NCBI RefSeq assembly: GCF_022750635.1
Contig: NZ_JAJKBG010000005.1
Coordinates: forward strand, 124,001 to 188,000
Length of the DNA stretch: 64,000 nucleotides
From: Brevundimonas pishanensis
GTDB lineage: Bacteria; Pseudomonadota; Alphaproteobacteria; Caulobacterales; Caulobacteraceae
Direction of reading: 5' to 3'
Shown here: in pieces, positions 11,328-19,714 of the stretch
Numbering within the stretch: the stretch's first letter is position 1
Layout of the letters: the number at the start of each line of letters is the position of its first letter
Notes under the pieces: model-generated
Seen by the model: the letters and a program-made list of their open reading frames with translations, nothing else
The model's database searches: none
What the model was told of the DNA's origin: nothing
Made by a program: the position numbers and the translations under genes

Positions 11328-14300
11328 TTAGAACGGCTTGAAGTTCAGGCCGACGAAGAAGCGACGACCGTACGGGTCGAAGTTCGCATTGATGGTGGTG
11401 CCCAGGATGTCGCGTTGTTCGGCATCGAAGACGTTCACCACACCGGCGCGCAGGGTCAGGTCATCACGGACCTTGTAGCGGACGGTCAGGTCGTGACGGG
11501 TGAAGTTGCCGGTATCCAGTTGGTCACCCAGACGGGCATCGGCGTTGTTCACGAAGTCACGCGGGCGGGTGATGTTCTGGGCGGTCTGCCAGTCAGCGGT
11601 CCAGTTGACGTTCCAGATGTCATTCGGACGCCAGGTCAGCGACGAGGTCAGACGAACGCGCGGGTAGAAGACCGAAGCGGCCAGTTCGGAGTAGTCCGAC
11701 GGGTCGGCTTCGTTCAGGTACTGCTTCTGCTCGATGAGCCACGAACCGTTCAGACGGTAGTCGAACGAACCCCAGTTCTTGCCCCAGTCAGCGGTGTCCC
11801 ACGAGTAGCTGCCGCCGAAGTCCAGACCGCGGGTTTCAAGAGCGGCGTAGTTGAACGAACGTTCGATGAAGCCACCGATCGGGTCGCCCGACGGGGCACC
11901 CATGCCGAACGGGATGTCCGGGTTGTTGCGGAAGATCGAACCGCAGGCATCCGGGTTCAGTTCTGCACCGCTGACGCAGTTGGCGGCGATGCCGTCAGCC
12001 GAGACCGATGCGATCACCTTGTCGATGCGGATTTCATAGTAATCCAGCGACAGGGTCAGGCCCGGGATGAAGCGCGGCTGCAGAACGGTCGAGAACGTGA
12101 AGGATTCCGACTCTTCCGGTTGCAGGTTCGGGTTACCGCCCGACACGCCGGCGATGCCCGAGGTGTAGTTCGGACGGAAGTCGTCGGTGTTGGTTGCGGT
12201 GGCACCGGCGAAGTCGAAGCTCAGGCCTTGTTCGGCGGCCAGAGCGGTACAGTTCTTGATGCGGTTGGCCTTGACGGCCTGATCATCGAGAGCGGCGATG
12301 TTCAGGGTAGCGCAGGGGTCTACGAAGCCGTTGGCGAAGGTCTGGCCGTAAGGCGAGAAGTTTTCACCCAGGTTCGGGACGCGCACCGACGAGTTGAACG
12401 AGGTTTTGAAGGTGATGTCGCGGATCGGACGATAGACCAGGTTCACGCCATAGACGTCGACGTCGCCCACGGTCGAGTAGTCGGCCCAGCGGTAGGAGCC
12501 GCTGAGTTCGGCAAACTCGCCCAGCTTGCTGTCGCGGAACAGCGGGACCGAGAGTTCTGCGAACAGTTCCTTCGATTCATAGCTGACTTCCGGGAAGTCT
12601 TCGCCGGTGTTCAGGAACAGCAGGCGGTCGCCGGCGCTGGCCGAACGGCCGAGAGCCGAGGTCGATTCCTTGCGCCATTCACCGCCGAGGGCGAGGCCGA
12701 GGTTACCGGCACCCCACAGGTCCCACAGTTCGGTCGACATCGAGGCGATAGCCTGATGCTGCTCGTTCATTTCCTCGACGCGGACGAAGGCGTCCACGTA
12801 CTGGAGCGCTTCGGCGGTCTGGTTACCAGCACCGAAGACGTTCAGAGGCGTACATTGGGCCAGCGACTGACGACCGTACTCGGTGTCGTTCAGGTCACCA
12901 CCGCGAACCTTGTCCTCGACTGGCAAACCTTGGGCATTGAGCAAGGAGGAGCGGCAGACGATGGCACCGGCGCGGCCCATAACACCTGCGGTATCGACAA
13001 CGGCGTCGGCGGCGAGAGCCATGCGTTGGGTGTCGACGGCGCGTTCGATGTTTTCAATCTCGACCTTGCCGTAGGTGTAGCCGATGTCCCAGTCGAACGA
13101 CTTCATGAAGCCGGCCTGGCCGTGGCTGCCGTTCAGGCTGACGACATAACGCTGCAGGTCACGGGTGTTGGTCTGCGAACGATCCGGACCGAACAGCGAG
13201 TGACGGGCGATCGGAAGAGCTTGCGTACCCGTCAGGGCACCCGGAGCGCCTGCCGTCGGCGGGGCGTAGATGTCGATGCGGTTGGCCGCGATGGCATCCT
13301 TGATGTTCTGCGGCAGGAAGGCGTTGTCGTCCCAGCGCAGATCGAAGGCCGAGGTGGCCCAGATCGAGTTGGTGTCGTCAGCCGCATAGGACGAGTTATC
13401 GAGGTCGATGTCGAAGAAGGTCGGCTGACCGCGCATGTAGGTATCCTCGGTCACGTACTTGGCCGAGGCATTGAGGTTGATCGAGTCGGTGATCTTGTAG
13501 TTCACGCCGACCTGGTAGCGCTGCGATTCCGATTCCGGGATGCGGCTGTAGCCAGCCACTTCGCCCAGCGGCATGCCGTCGCCGCCGATGTTGTACGGGC
13601 GGTTGATGCCGGTGTTGCCGACGCGCTGGCCGAAGTTGGCCGCACGGGCGACGTTGCCGTCATACACGAAGGTCTTGCCCGGCATGATGCCGTAGCAGTT
13701 CGCTGCATAGGTGAAGCCACCGCCCGAGAAGCAGTTCTGGTAGGCAACGTTCGGGTTGGTCAGATCGGACGGCTGCTGCAGGTTGGCCAGAGTGGTCTGA
13801 CCCCAAGGGAGGATGTCCAGACGGTTCACGCCATAGAAGACGTCGGCGTCGAGACGGCCGTCATAAGGCGCGGTCGTCGGGTCGGCGTCGATGCTCAGAC
13901 GGATCGGCGCACGGCGAATCCAGTCGATGTCCAGCGATTGGACTTCGTCGATCTTTTCGTATTCAGCGTGGCCGTAGATGTTCAGGCGGTCATCGAAGAA
14001 GTTCTTGCCGGCCAGAACCGAGATACGGCGGGTTGCTTCGCCGTTGTCGTTGATCTGACCGTAGTTGGCGTCGATCTCCAGACCTTCGAAGTCCTTCTTC
14101 AGGATGAAGTTCAGAACGCCCGAAACAGCGTCGGCACCGTACACCGACGATGCACCGCCGGTGATGATTTCGACGTTCTGGATCAGCAGACGCGGGATGG
14201 AGTCGATATCGACCGACAGGTCACCACCTTGCGAGCCGACATGGCGACGGCCGTCGACGAGGGTCAGGGTGCGGTTGGCACCCAGCGAGCGGAGGTTGGC

Positions 14301-14624
14301 CAGCGACAGGCCGCCGGTGTTCAGCGAGGAACCGGTGGTGTCCGACGGAACTTGCGAGTTCGACAGGGCCGGGATGGTCGCGAGGTAGTCGATGACGCTG
14401 GTTTGGCCGGTCGAAAGGATCTCTTCCTGGGTGACCTGAATCAGCGGGGTCGGAGCGTTCGCGGCGCTACGGCGGATACGCGAACCGGTGACGACGATTT
14501 CACCGAGGTCCGAGGCTTGGTCTTGAGCGGGGACAGGCTGGGCTTGCTGTGCCGAAACGCCGGTCGCGGCAAGGGCACCAACGAGAATAGTGCTGGCTAG
14601 CAAACGGGGGCGGGAAATTCGCAT
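11328..14624 (-). CDS. TonB-dependent receptor (outer membrane), about 1098 residues
   Basis: The ATG at 14624 starts a signal peptide (RPRLLASTILVGALAATG, cleavage near VSAQ); a GTG 75 bases upstream would place it internally. A plug domain follows (EIVVTGSRI, then GANRTLTLVDGRRHV and NVEIITGGASSVYGADAVSG). The long beta-barrel ends with the terminal Phe expected for outer-membrane insertion. At nearly 1100 residues it is one of the large Caulobacterales receptors, which import complex ligands such as oligosaccharides, peptides or metal chelates. The substrate is not readable. No neighbouring uptake genes point to one. Confidence 0.94.
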   Translation of the reverse strand: MRISRPRLLASTILVGALAATGVSAQQAQPVPAQDQASDLGEIVVTGSRIRRSAANAPTPLIQVTQEEILSTGQTSVIDYLATIPALSNSQVPSDTTGSSLNTGGLSLANLRSLGANRTLTLVDGRRHVGSQGGDLSVDIDSIPRLLIQNVEIITGGASSVYGADAVSGVLNFILKKDFEGLEIDANYGQINDNGEATRRISVLAGKNFFDDRLNIYGHAEYEKIDEVQSLDIDWIRRAPIRLSIDADPTTAPYDGRLDADVFYGVNRLDILPWGQTTLANLQQPSDLTNPNVAYQNCFSGGGFTYAANCYGIMPGKTFVYDGNVARAANFGQRVGNTGINRPYNIGGDGMPLGEVAGYSRIPESESQRYQVGVNYKITDSINLNASAKYVTEDTYMRGQPTFFDIDLDNSSYAADDTNSIWATSAFDLRWDDNAFLPQNIKDAIAANRIDIYAPPTAGAPGALTGTQALPIARHSLFGPDRSQTNTRDLQRYVVSLNGSHGQAGFMKSFDWDIGYTYGKVEIENIERAVDTQRMALAADAVVDTAGVMGRAGAIVCRSSLLNAQGLPVEDKVRGGDLNDTEYGRQSLAQCTPLNVFGAGNQTAEALQYVDAFVRVEEMNEQHQAIASMSTELWDLWGAGNLGLALGGEWRKESTSALGRSASAGDRLLFLNTGEDFPEVSYESKELFAELSVPLFRDSKLGEFAELSGSYRWADYSTVGDVDVYGVNLVYRPIRDITFKTSFNSSVRVPNLGENFSPYGQTFANGFVDPCATLNIAALDDQAVKANRIKNCTALAAEQGLSFDFAGATATNTDDFRPNYTSGIAGVSGGNPNLQPEESESFTFSTVLQPRFIPGLTLSLDYYEIRIDKVIASVSADGIAANCVSGAELNPDACGSIFRNNPDIPFGMGAPSGDPIGGFIERSFNYAALETRGLDFGGSYSWDTADWGKNWGSFDYRLNGSWLIEQKQYLNEADPSDYSELAASVFYPRVRLTSSLTWRPNDIWNVNWTADWQTAQNITRPRDFVNNADARLGDQLDTGNFTRHDLTVRYKVRDDLTLRAGVVNVFDAEQRDILGTTINANFDPYGRRFFVGLNFKPF

Positions 14625-14832
14625 ACGGAGGACATGCCTTTTCAAATACCGACAAACGTCGAATTTAGATATTCGAAAGGCTCTTCCGGCCGCTTTCACG
14701 TCAAGCTTTGCCGTTTCATAAATGTGTCGGAATTGGTCCTATGCTTTCGTAATGTTGCTATCATGTGACAGAAATTAAGGGTTCGTGGCCAAAATGAGGC
14801 GATTATTAACTGTGGGGGCCTCGGTGCTTAAG

Positions 14833-14865
14833 GGCCAAGCTTGACTGTAAGTATCAAGCTTGGCC
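14833..14865 (-). terminator. Perfect inverted repeat after the HAD gene
   Basis: GGCCAAGCTTGA and TCAAGCTTGGCC form a perfect 12-bp stem with a nine-base loop, nine bases after the stop codon at 14874. The T tract is weak, so it may act as a terminator or as a 3' stabilising hairpin. Each arm contains the palindrome CAAGCTTG. Confidence 0.6.
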
Positions 14866-14873
14866 GTAATTAA

Positions 14874-15569
14874 TCAGACGATATGCTGGACCCAGTCCGG
14901 CAGTTCGCTGATGTGGCTAAGCGTCACATAGCGGGCGTGGCCTTCGGGCGCGTCGGCAAGCTCGTGCGCCCATGTAATATGGTAGGGGATATGAATGCCC
15001 CACGCCCCGGCCTCGATAGGCGGGATGACGTCGGACTTCATGGAATTGCCCGCCATTGCCGTCTGTTCGGGACGTAGGCCGTGACGCTGGAAGATGCGCG
15101 CATAGGTGCTGCGATCTTTCTCCGAGACAATCTCGACGGCAGAAAAGTGTTCGCCTAGGCCAGAAGCGGCCAATTTTCGTTCTTGGTCGATCAGGTCACC
15201 TTTAGTGATCAGAATGAGGCGGTAACGTGCCGCCAATTCGTTGATCGCTTCATCGACACCGGGCAGGGGCTCGACCGGATGGTTGAGCATTTCGCGGCCC
15301 GCGGCGAGGATTTCGCGGACGATGTGGGCAGGCGCTTCGCCATCGCACAGTTCCATAGCCGTCTCGATCATCGACAGGGTGAAACCCTTCACGCCATAGC
15401 CATACAGGCGCAGGTTGCGACGCTCGATCTGGGCCAGTCGGTCCATCATGACCGGCTCTTCGGCGTGGTCCGACAGGAGATCCACGAACCGCTTCTGGCT
15501 GAGACGGAAGATGGTCTCGTTGTGCCAGAGCGTGTCGTCGGCATCGAGGCAGACGGTGGTGATGGGCAT
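14874..15569 (-). CDS. HAD family hydrolase
   Basis: I place the start at the ATG at 15569 because GGAGAG lies five bases before it; a TTG further upstream lacks such a site. The 231-residue protein has the HAD motif I (CLDADDTLW, nucleophile Asp), motif II (LILITKGD) and the Lys and acidic motifs III/IV (SEKDRSTYARI, AGNSMKSDV). Likely a cytosolic phosphatase of the YjjG/haloacid-dehalogenase-like type; substrate unknown. Divergent from the permease gene at 15635. Confidence 0.88.
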   Translation of the reverse strand: MPITTVCLDADDTLWHNETIFRLSQKRFVDLLSDHAEEPVMMDRLAQIERRNLRLYGYGVKGFTLSMIETAMELCDGEAPAHIVREILAAGREMLNHPVEPLPGVDEAINELAARYRLILITKGDLIDQERKLAASGLGEHFSAVEIVSEKDRSTYARIFQRHGLRPEQTAMAGNSMKSDVIPPIEAGAWGIHIPYHITWAHELADAPEGHARYVTLSHISELPDWVQHIV

Positions 15570-15634
15570 GGGGCTCTCCGGCAAAGCAAACTATTCGATG
15601 CACGTCGGGCGCGACGGCAAAGTTTTTTCGGTTT

Positions 15635-16966
15635 ATGGCGGAAGTTATGAGCCAGATCGATGCCATTTCAACCGATAGCAACCGCCGCCTGAGCTGGGGC
15701 GTGGCCGCCCTTGTGGTGGCGGGTAATATGATCGGGTCGGGGGTTTACCTCCTGCCTGTGACGCTGGCACCGACCGGCAGCTCCAGTCTGGTAGGCTGGG
15801 TGGTCTGCGGTGTGGGTGCGGTGCTGCTGGCGCTGATGTTCGGCGGTCTGGGGCGGCATTTGCCCAAGGCCGACGGTCTGGCCGACTTTGCCTCGCAGGG
15901 TGTGGGCCGGTTCCTCGGCTATCAGGCGGGCCTGTTCTATTGGGCGGCGTGCGTGGTCGGCAACGTGGCCGTGGCTGTGGCGGCGGTGGGTTACCTCGCC
16001 TTCTTCTTCCCTGTGCTGAAAGAGCCGTTGTGGGGGGCTGCCGCCAATCTGGTTATTATCTGGATCACCACGGCCATTTATGCGCGCGGCACCCAGTCGG
16101 CGGCGCGGTTTGGCGTGTTGAGTCTGATTATCGGTCTGGTGCCGATTGTGCTGGCGATCCTTGCCGGTGCGATTGCCTTCAAGCCTGAAATCTTTGCCGC
16201 AAGCTGGAGCCCGTCGGGCGAGCCGTTGATGAAGACGGTTCCGGCGTCGCTGGCCATCATCTTCTGGGCCTTCCTTGGCGTGGAGAGCGCGGCGGCGCTG
16301 ACGTCGCGGGTCAAAAATCCGGGGCGCGATGTGGGTCTGGCCTCTGTGGCCGGTGTGCTGTTGGCCTTTGTGATCTATGTGCTGGCGTGTGTAGCTGTGT
16401 TCGGTGTGATCCCTGCCGGTGTGCTGGCAGAATCGACCAGCCCGTTTGCCGATCTTGTGGCGCGGGTGATGGGCGCATCGGTTGCCGGTCTGGTGGCGGC
16501 CTGTGCTGTGGTCAAAACAACGGGCACGATTGTCGGCTGGACCATGACAGGCGGCGAGACCGCGCGGGCAGCGGCGGAGAACGGCTGGTTGCCGCGTCTG
16601 TTCGGCGGCAAGGTGAAGGGCAAGACGCCGTGGACCAATCCGCTGATGATGGGTGCGCTGATGAGTGTGCTTGTGGTCATCAGCGTCCAGCCCAGCCTCG
16701 GCAAACAGTTCGAGATGCTGATCGGCGTGACCTCAGTTTTGACGCTGGTGCTTTATGCCGTGTGCTCGATGTCGCTGCTGACGATTTCCAATAGCTGGGG
16801 GTGGCGATTGGTCGGGGTTTGCGGCCTGATCTTCTCGTTCTTTGCCGTGGTGGCGGCAGCGGGAGATTATGTCCTGCCAAGCTTGGGCTTCTTTGCCCTA
16901 ACTTCGGTCGCCTGGTGTTGGGTTGGCCGCAGCAATGACACGAAACAGGATATCATTGAGGGATAA
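15635..16966 (+). CDS. APC family amino-acid permease/antiporter
   Basis: The 443-residue protein has about twelve membrane helices. TM1 carries the GNMIGSGVYLLP motif, which in APC transporters forms the substrate backbone-binding loop, and the later FWAFLGVESAA helix matches TM6. Overall it resembles AdiC/PotE-type antiporters for cationic amino acids or polyamines. Specificity is an inference. ATG codons at 15635 and 15647 are both possible starts; the second has GGAAG very close to it. No decarboxylase gene accompanies it, as a true acid-resistance antiporter would often have. Confidence 0.88.
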   Translation: MAEVMSQIDAISTDSNRRLSWGVAALVVAGNMIGSGVYLLPVTLAPTGSSSLVGWVVCGVGAVLLALMFGGLGRHLPKADGLADFASQGVGRFLGYQAGLFYWAACVVGNVAVAVAAVGYLAFFFPVLKEPLWGAAANLVIIWITTAIYARGTQSAARFGVLSLIIGLVPIVLAILAGAIAFKPEIFAASWSPSGEPLMKTVPASLAIIFWAFLGVESAAALTSRVKNPGRDVGLASVAGVLLAFVIYVLACVAVFGVIPAGVLAESTSPFADLVARVMGASVAGLVAACAVVKTTGTIVGWTMTGGETARAAAENGWLPRLFGGKVKGKTPWTNPLMMGALMSVLVVISVQPSLGKQFEMLIGVTSVLTLVLYAVCSMSLLTISNSWGWRLVGVCGLIFSFFAVVAAAGDYVLPSLGFFALTSVAWCWVGRSNDTKQDIIEG

Positions 16967-17052
16967 GACAGATGGCGGGTTGACCGCGACCTGCATAGTT
17001 CTTAGTGACCCCGCCGTTTAACTACTGTTTTGCCGCTTTAGGAGCCCGCGCC

Positions 17053-18213
17053 ATGACGTCCAAGATTTTGTCCGGTGCAACGGGTGTTCTCGTTCTGGCC
17101 GATGGCACGGTGCTTTCGGGCGTCGGTGCCGGTGCGACCGGTTCGGCCTTGGGTGAGGTCGTGTTCAACACGGCCATGACCGGCTATCAGGAAATCCTGA
17201 CCGACCCGTCCTATATGAGCCAGATTCTGGCCTTCACCTTCCCGCACGTCGGCAACGTCGGTGTGAACGTGGAAGACGTGGAACAGGTGACCGAAGTGGC
17301 CGGTAAGGCTGCCGTCGGTGCAGTGTTCCGCGATGTTCCGACCGATCCGGCCAATTGGCGCTCGGGCGGTGATTTCGACAACTGGCTCAAGAGCCGCAAT
17401 GTGGTCGCGCTGGCCGGTGTGGACACCCGCGCGCTGACCCAACTGATCCGTGACAAGGGCGCACCGCACGCGGTGATCGCCCACGATCCGGAAGGCAATT
17501 TCGATCTGGACGCTCTGGTCGCCAAGGCCAAGGCCTGGACCGGTCTGGTTGGTCTGGACCTCGCCAAGGAAGCCACCACCCTGCAAGCGTTCGAGTGGGA
17601 CCAAGGCGTTTGGGAATGGCCGGCTGGCTATCCGCGCGTGGATGCCGCCGACAAGAACGTCGTGGTCATCGACTATGGCGTGAAGCGCAACATCCTGCGT
17701 GCACTGGCATCGACGGGCTGCAAGATCACTGTGGTTCCGGCCGATACCAAGGCTGAAGACATTCTGGCCCGCAATCCGGACGGTATCGTCCTGTCGAACG
17801 GTCCGGGCGATCCGGCAGCGACCGGCGAATACGCCGTGCCGGAAATCAAGAAGCTGATCGCTTCGAGCAAGCCGATCATGGGCATCTGCCTGGGTCACCA
17901 GATGCTGGCCATCGCTGTCGGTGCCAAGACCATCAAGATGGTTCAGGGCCACCACGGCGCGAACCACCCGGTGAAGGACCTGACGACCGGCAAGGTCGAG
18001 ATCGTGTCCATGAACCACGGCTTCGCGGTTGACCAAGCCAGCCTGCCGGATGGCGTGGAAGAGACCCACGTCAGCCTGTTCGACGGTACCAACTGCGGTA
18101 TTGCATTAACTGGCAAGCCGGTGTTCTCGGTTCAGCACCACCCGGAAGCATCGCCGGGACCGACGGACAGCCTGTACCTGTTCCAGCGTTTTGCGGATTC
18201 TATGCGAGGATAA
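17053..18213 (+). CDS. carA: Carbamoyl-phosphate synthase small subunit (glutaminase)
   Basis: The ATG at 17053 is chosen because AGGAG lies ten bases before it and the family normally begins at this point; an ATG frame 16 codons longer is less likely. The 386 residues comprise the N-terminal CarA domain ([13 protein letters not shown]) and a class I amidotransferase domain with nucleophile Cys in [10 protein letters not shown] and the His-Glu pair in [12 protein letters not shown]. It supplies ammonia to CarB. carB is on the opposite strand 6.3 kb away. The next gene begins at the base after the carA stop. Confidence 0.97.
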   Translation: MTSKILSGATGVLVLADGTVLSGVGAGATGSALGEVVFNTAMTGYQEILTDPSYMSQILAFTFPHVGNVGVNVEDVEQVTEVAGKAAVGAVFRDVPTDPANWRSGGDFDNWLKSRNVVALAGVDTRALTQLIRDKGAPHAVIAHDPEGNFDLDALVAKAKAWTGLVGLDLAKEATTLQAFEWDQGVWEWPAGYPRVDAADKNVVVIDYGVKRNILRALASTGCKITVVPADTKAEDILARNPDGIVLSNGPGDPAATGEYAVPEIKKLIASSKPIMGICLGHQMLAIAVGAKTIKMVQGHHGANHPVKDLTTGKVEIVSMNHGFAVDQASLPDGVEETHVSLFDGTNCGIALTGKPVFSVQHHPEASPGPTDSLYLFQRFADSMRG

Positions 18214-19185
18214 ATGGCGGCACATGCGGTGCGCTCGGCCTATCTAGGCTGGCTTGCAACCGCGATCGCGAAGGTGAGGGGGGCTACCTCAGCTATCGCG
18301 GGCGACGAGCAAGATCTCGTTTTGGGATATGCTACCGGCTACGATTCAGCCGACGTCGCCATCTTCGTCCGATCATTGCGTTCACACTACAGCGGAGCCA
18401 TCGCGCTGGTTGTGGACCCCGATCCCGAGCTTCGGGATTTTCTGAAGAGCTATAATGTCGAAACCCTCGATGCGCCTGATCTGGCGCTCGAGGGTGGCGA
18501 CTGGACACCGCATCCGGTGGTGTCCCGATTTGCGGGCTTTGATGCCCTGCTGCGGTCGCGGCCCTGGGTGCGAAACGCGCTGCTGACCGATGTGCGTGAT
18601 GTGGTGTTTCAGGCATCGCCGCTGGAGCCTGCGCCCGAGGGGCTGGAGTTCTTTGCCGAATGCGAGACGCCGCTCAGCCTTCATGACTTCAACATGAAAT
18701 ACATCCGCGCTGTCGGCGGCGAGAAGTTGGCCGAGGCCGTGGCAGATCAGGCCTGCATCTGTGTGGGTACGGTGATCGGCCCGCGCGAGCAGTTGATGCG
18801 GTTCTGCCGTCTGATCCTGATGCTGGGGGCCATTCCGCGTTCGGAGATTGGCGGAGCGTTCGGGGCCGATCAGGCGACCTGTAATCTGGCGGTACATCTG
18901 GGGTTGCTGGAGGGGCAGGTGATGCCTAACCACAGCCGCGTGGCGACGCTGGGCATGGTGCCGACCTCCAAGCTGACGCTGAAGGAGGGCATGATCCATA
19001 ATCCTGACGGATCGGTCAGCCCCATTGTCCATCAGTATGACCGGCATCCCCTGTTGATGACCGCCATGTGGTCGCGGTGGGCCGCCGATGTGGAGAAGCG
19101 CGAGCGGTGTCGGCCAAAGACGCTGGGCGACCGCATCGACAAGGTGGTCCAGTCGGTCAAGCGGCGCACGCTGGAACTGCGCTGA
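18214..19185 (+). CDS. Glycosyltransferase-like protein (GT-A type), unknown substrate
   Basis: The 323-residue protein has a Rossmann-like N-terminal half (DLVLGYATGYDSADVAIFVRSL, then IALVVDPD) and a DVRDVVFQ motif resembling the metal-binding DxD of nucleotide-sugar transferases. GAFGADQATCNLAVH and the C-terminal IVHQYDRHPLLM also fit that fold. No membrane segments. Its ATG directly follows the TAA of carA, so it is cotranslated with carA, though no functional link is evident. The acceptor and donor are unknown. Confidence 0.65.
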   Translation: MAAHAVRSAYLGWLATAIAKVRGATSAIAGDEQDLVLGYATGYDSADVAIFVRSLRSHYSGAIALVVDPDPELRDFLKSYNVETLDAPDLALEGGDWTPHPVVSRFAGFDALLRSRPWVRNALLTDVRDVVFQASPLEPAPEGLEFFAECETPLSLHDFNMKYIRAVGGEKLAEAVADQACICVGTVIGPREQLMRFCRLILMLGAIPRSEIGGAFGADQATCNLAVHLGLLEGQVMPNHSRVATLGMVPTSKLTLKEGMIHNPDGSVSPIVHQYDRHPLLMTAMWSRWAADVEKRERCRPKTLGDRIDKVVQSVKRRTLELR

Positions 19186-19200
19186 CCTTGGGTCGGTCAT

Positions 19201-19236
19201 AAAAAAGATCACCGCCAGCGGGGCTGTGCGGTGATC
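19201..19236 (-). terminator. Terminator of the 19249 gene
   Basis: On the minus strand GATCACCGC and GCGGTGATC form a perfect nine-bp stem followed by six T. It is oriented for the small gene ending at 19249; the T run is absent on the other side. Confidence 0.9.
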
Positions 19237-19248
19237 CGGGGCGTTCGG

Positions 19249-19509
19249 TTAGGGAAGGACGCTGGCGGTGCGGCGCGTCTCTGCGGCTTTGGTCACGGCA
19301 GCGAAGGCCGCGTTAATCCAATAGGCAGCGTCTTCGGTACGGCGTTCCTCGCGACGTTGCAGACCACGCTGGCGGCGGAGCGCCGCATTGGCCAGCAGAC
19401 GCGCATGAAGCGCGCGCGGCGTCGGGTTGGCGACAGCGGGGGAACCGGGGACGGCAACGGCGTCGGGGCCGACCGGAACCACCGCGGGAGAGGCGATGGT
19501 GAAAGGCAT
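19249..19509 (-). CDS. Small Ala/Arg-rich protein, unknown
   Basis: The ATG at 19509 gives 86 residues. The N-terminal third is Val/Pro/Ala-rich; the rest forms a likely amphipathic helix (RALHARLLANAALRRQRGLQ, then TEDAAYWINAAFAAVTKAAE). It has its own terminator, which supports it being a real gene. It is divergent from dnaG, with which it shares a 205-bp upstream region holding a DnaA box. I do not recognise the family. Confidence 0.6.
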   Translation of the reverse strand: MPFTIASPAVVPVGPDAVAVPGSPAVANPTPRALHARLLANAALRRQRGLQRREERRTEDAAYWINAAFAAVTKAAETRRTASVLP

Positions 19510-19539
19510 ATTCTGCACTCGATAACTTTCCACAACGGC

Positions 19540-19548
19540 TGTGGATAA
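19540..19548 (-). promoter_or_regulatory. Perfect DnaA box
   Basis: TGTGGATAA is the exact complement of the DnaA consensus TTATCCACA. It lies 31 bases before the start of the 19249-19509 gene and 166 bases before dnaG. A weaker inverted match (CTTTCCACA) begins at 19526. Two GANTC methylation sites follow at 19563-19567 and 19575-19579. Confidence 0.6.
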
Positions 19549-19714
19549 GCCTGTGTACCGAAGAATCTCGTTCAGATTCCGGCAGTTGCTACCGCAAAGC
19601 TGCCGCAAGGCTTACTAAAATCTTAACAGATATGCACAGGCGATAGGCTGGATTTATGGTCGCAAATCGAGGGCTTTACGCCTAGTGTAGGGGCTTGAGT
19701 TTCCGGGGCCTGAT

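Noticed and set aside
14625..14699. GTG at 14699 as the start of the large TonB receptor.
   Set aside because: It would put 25 residues ahead of a clear signal peptide.
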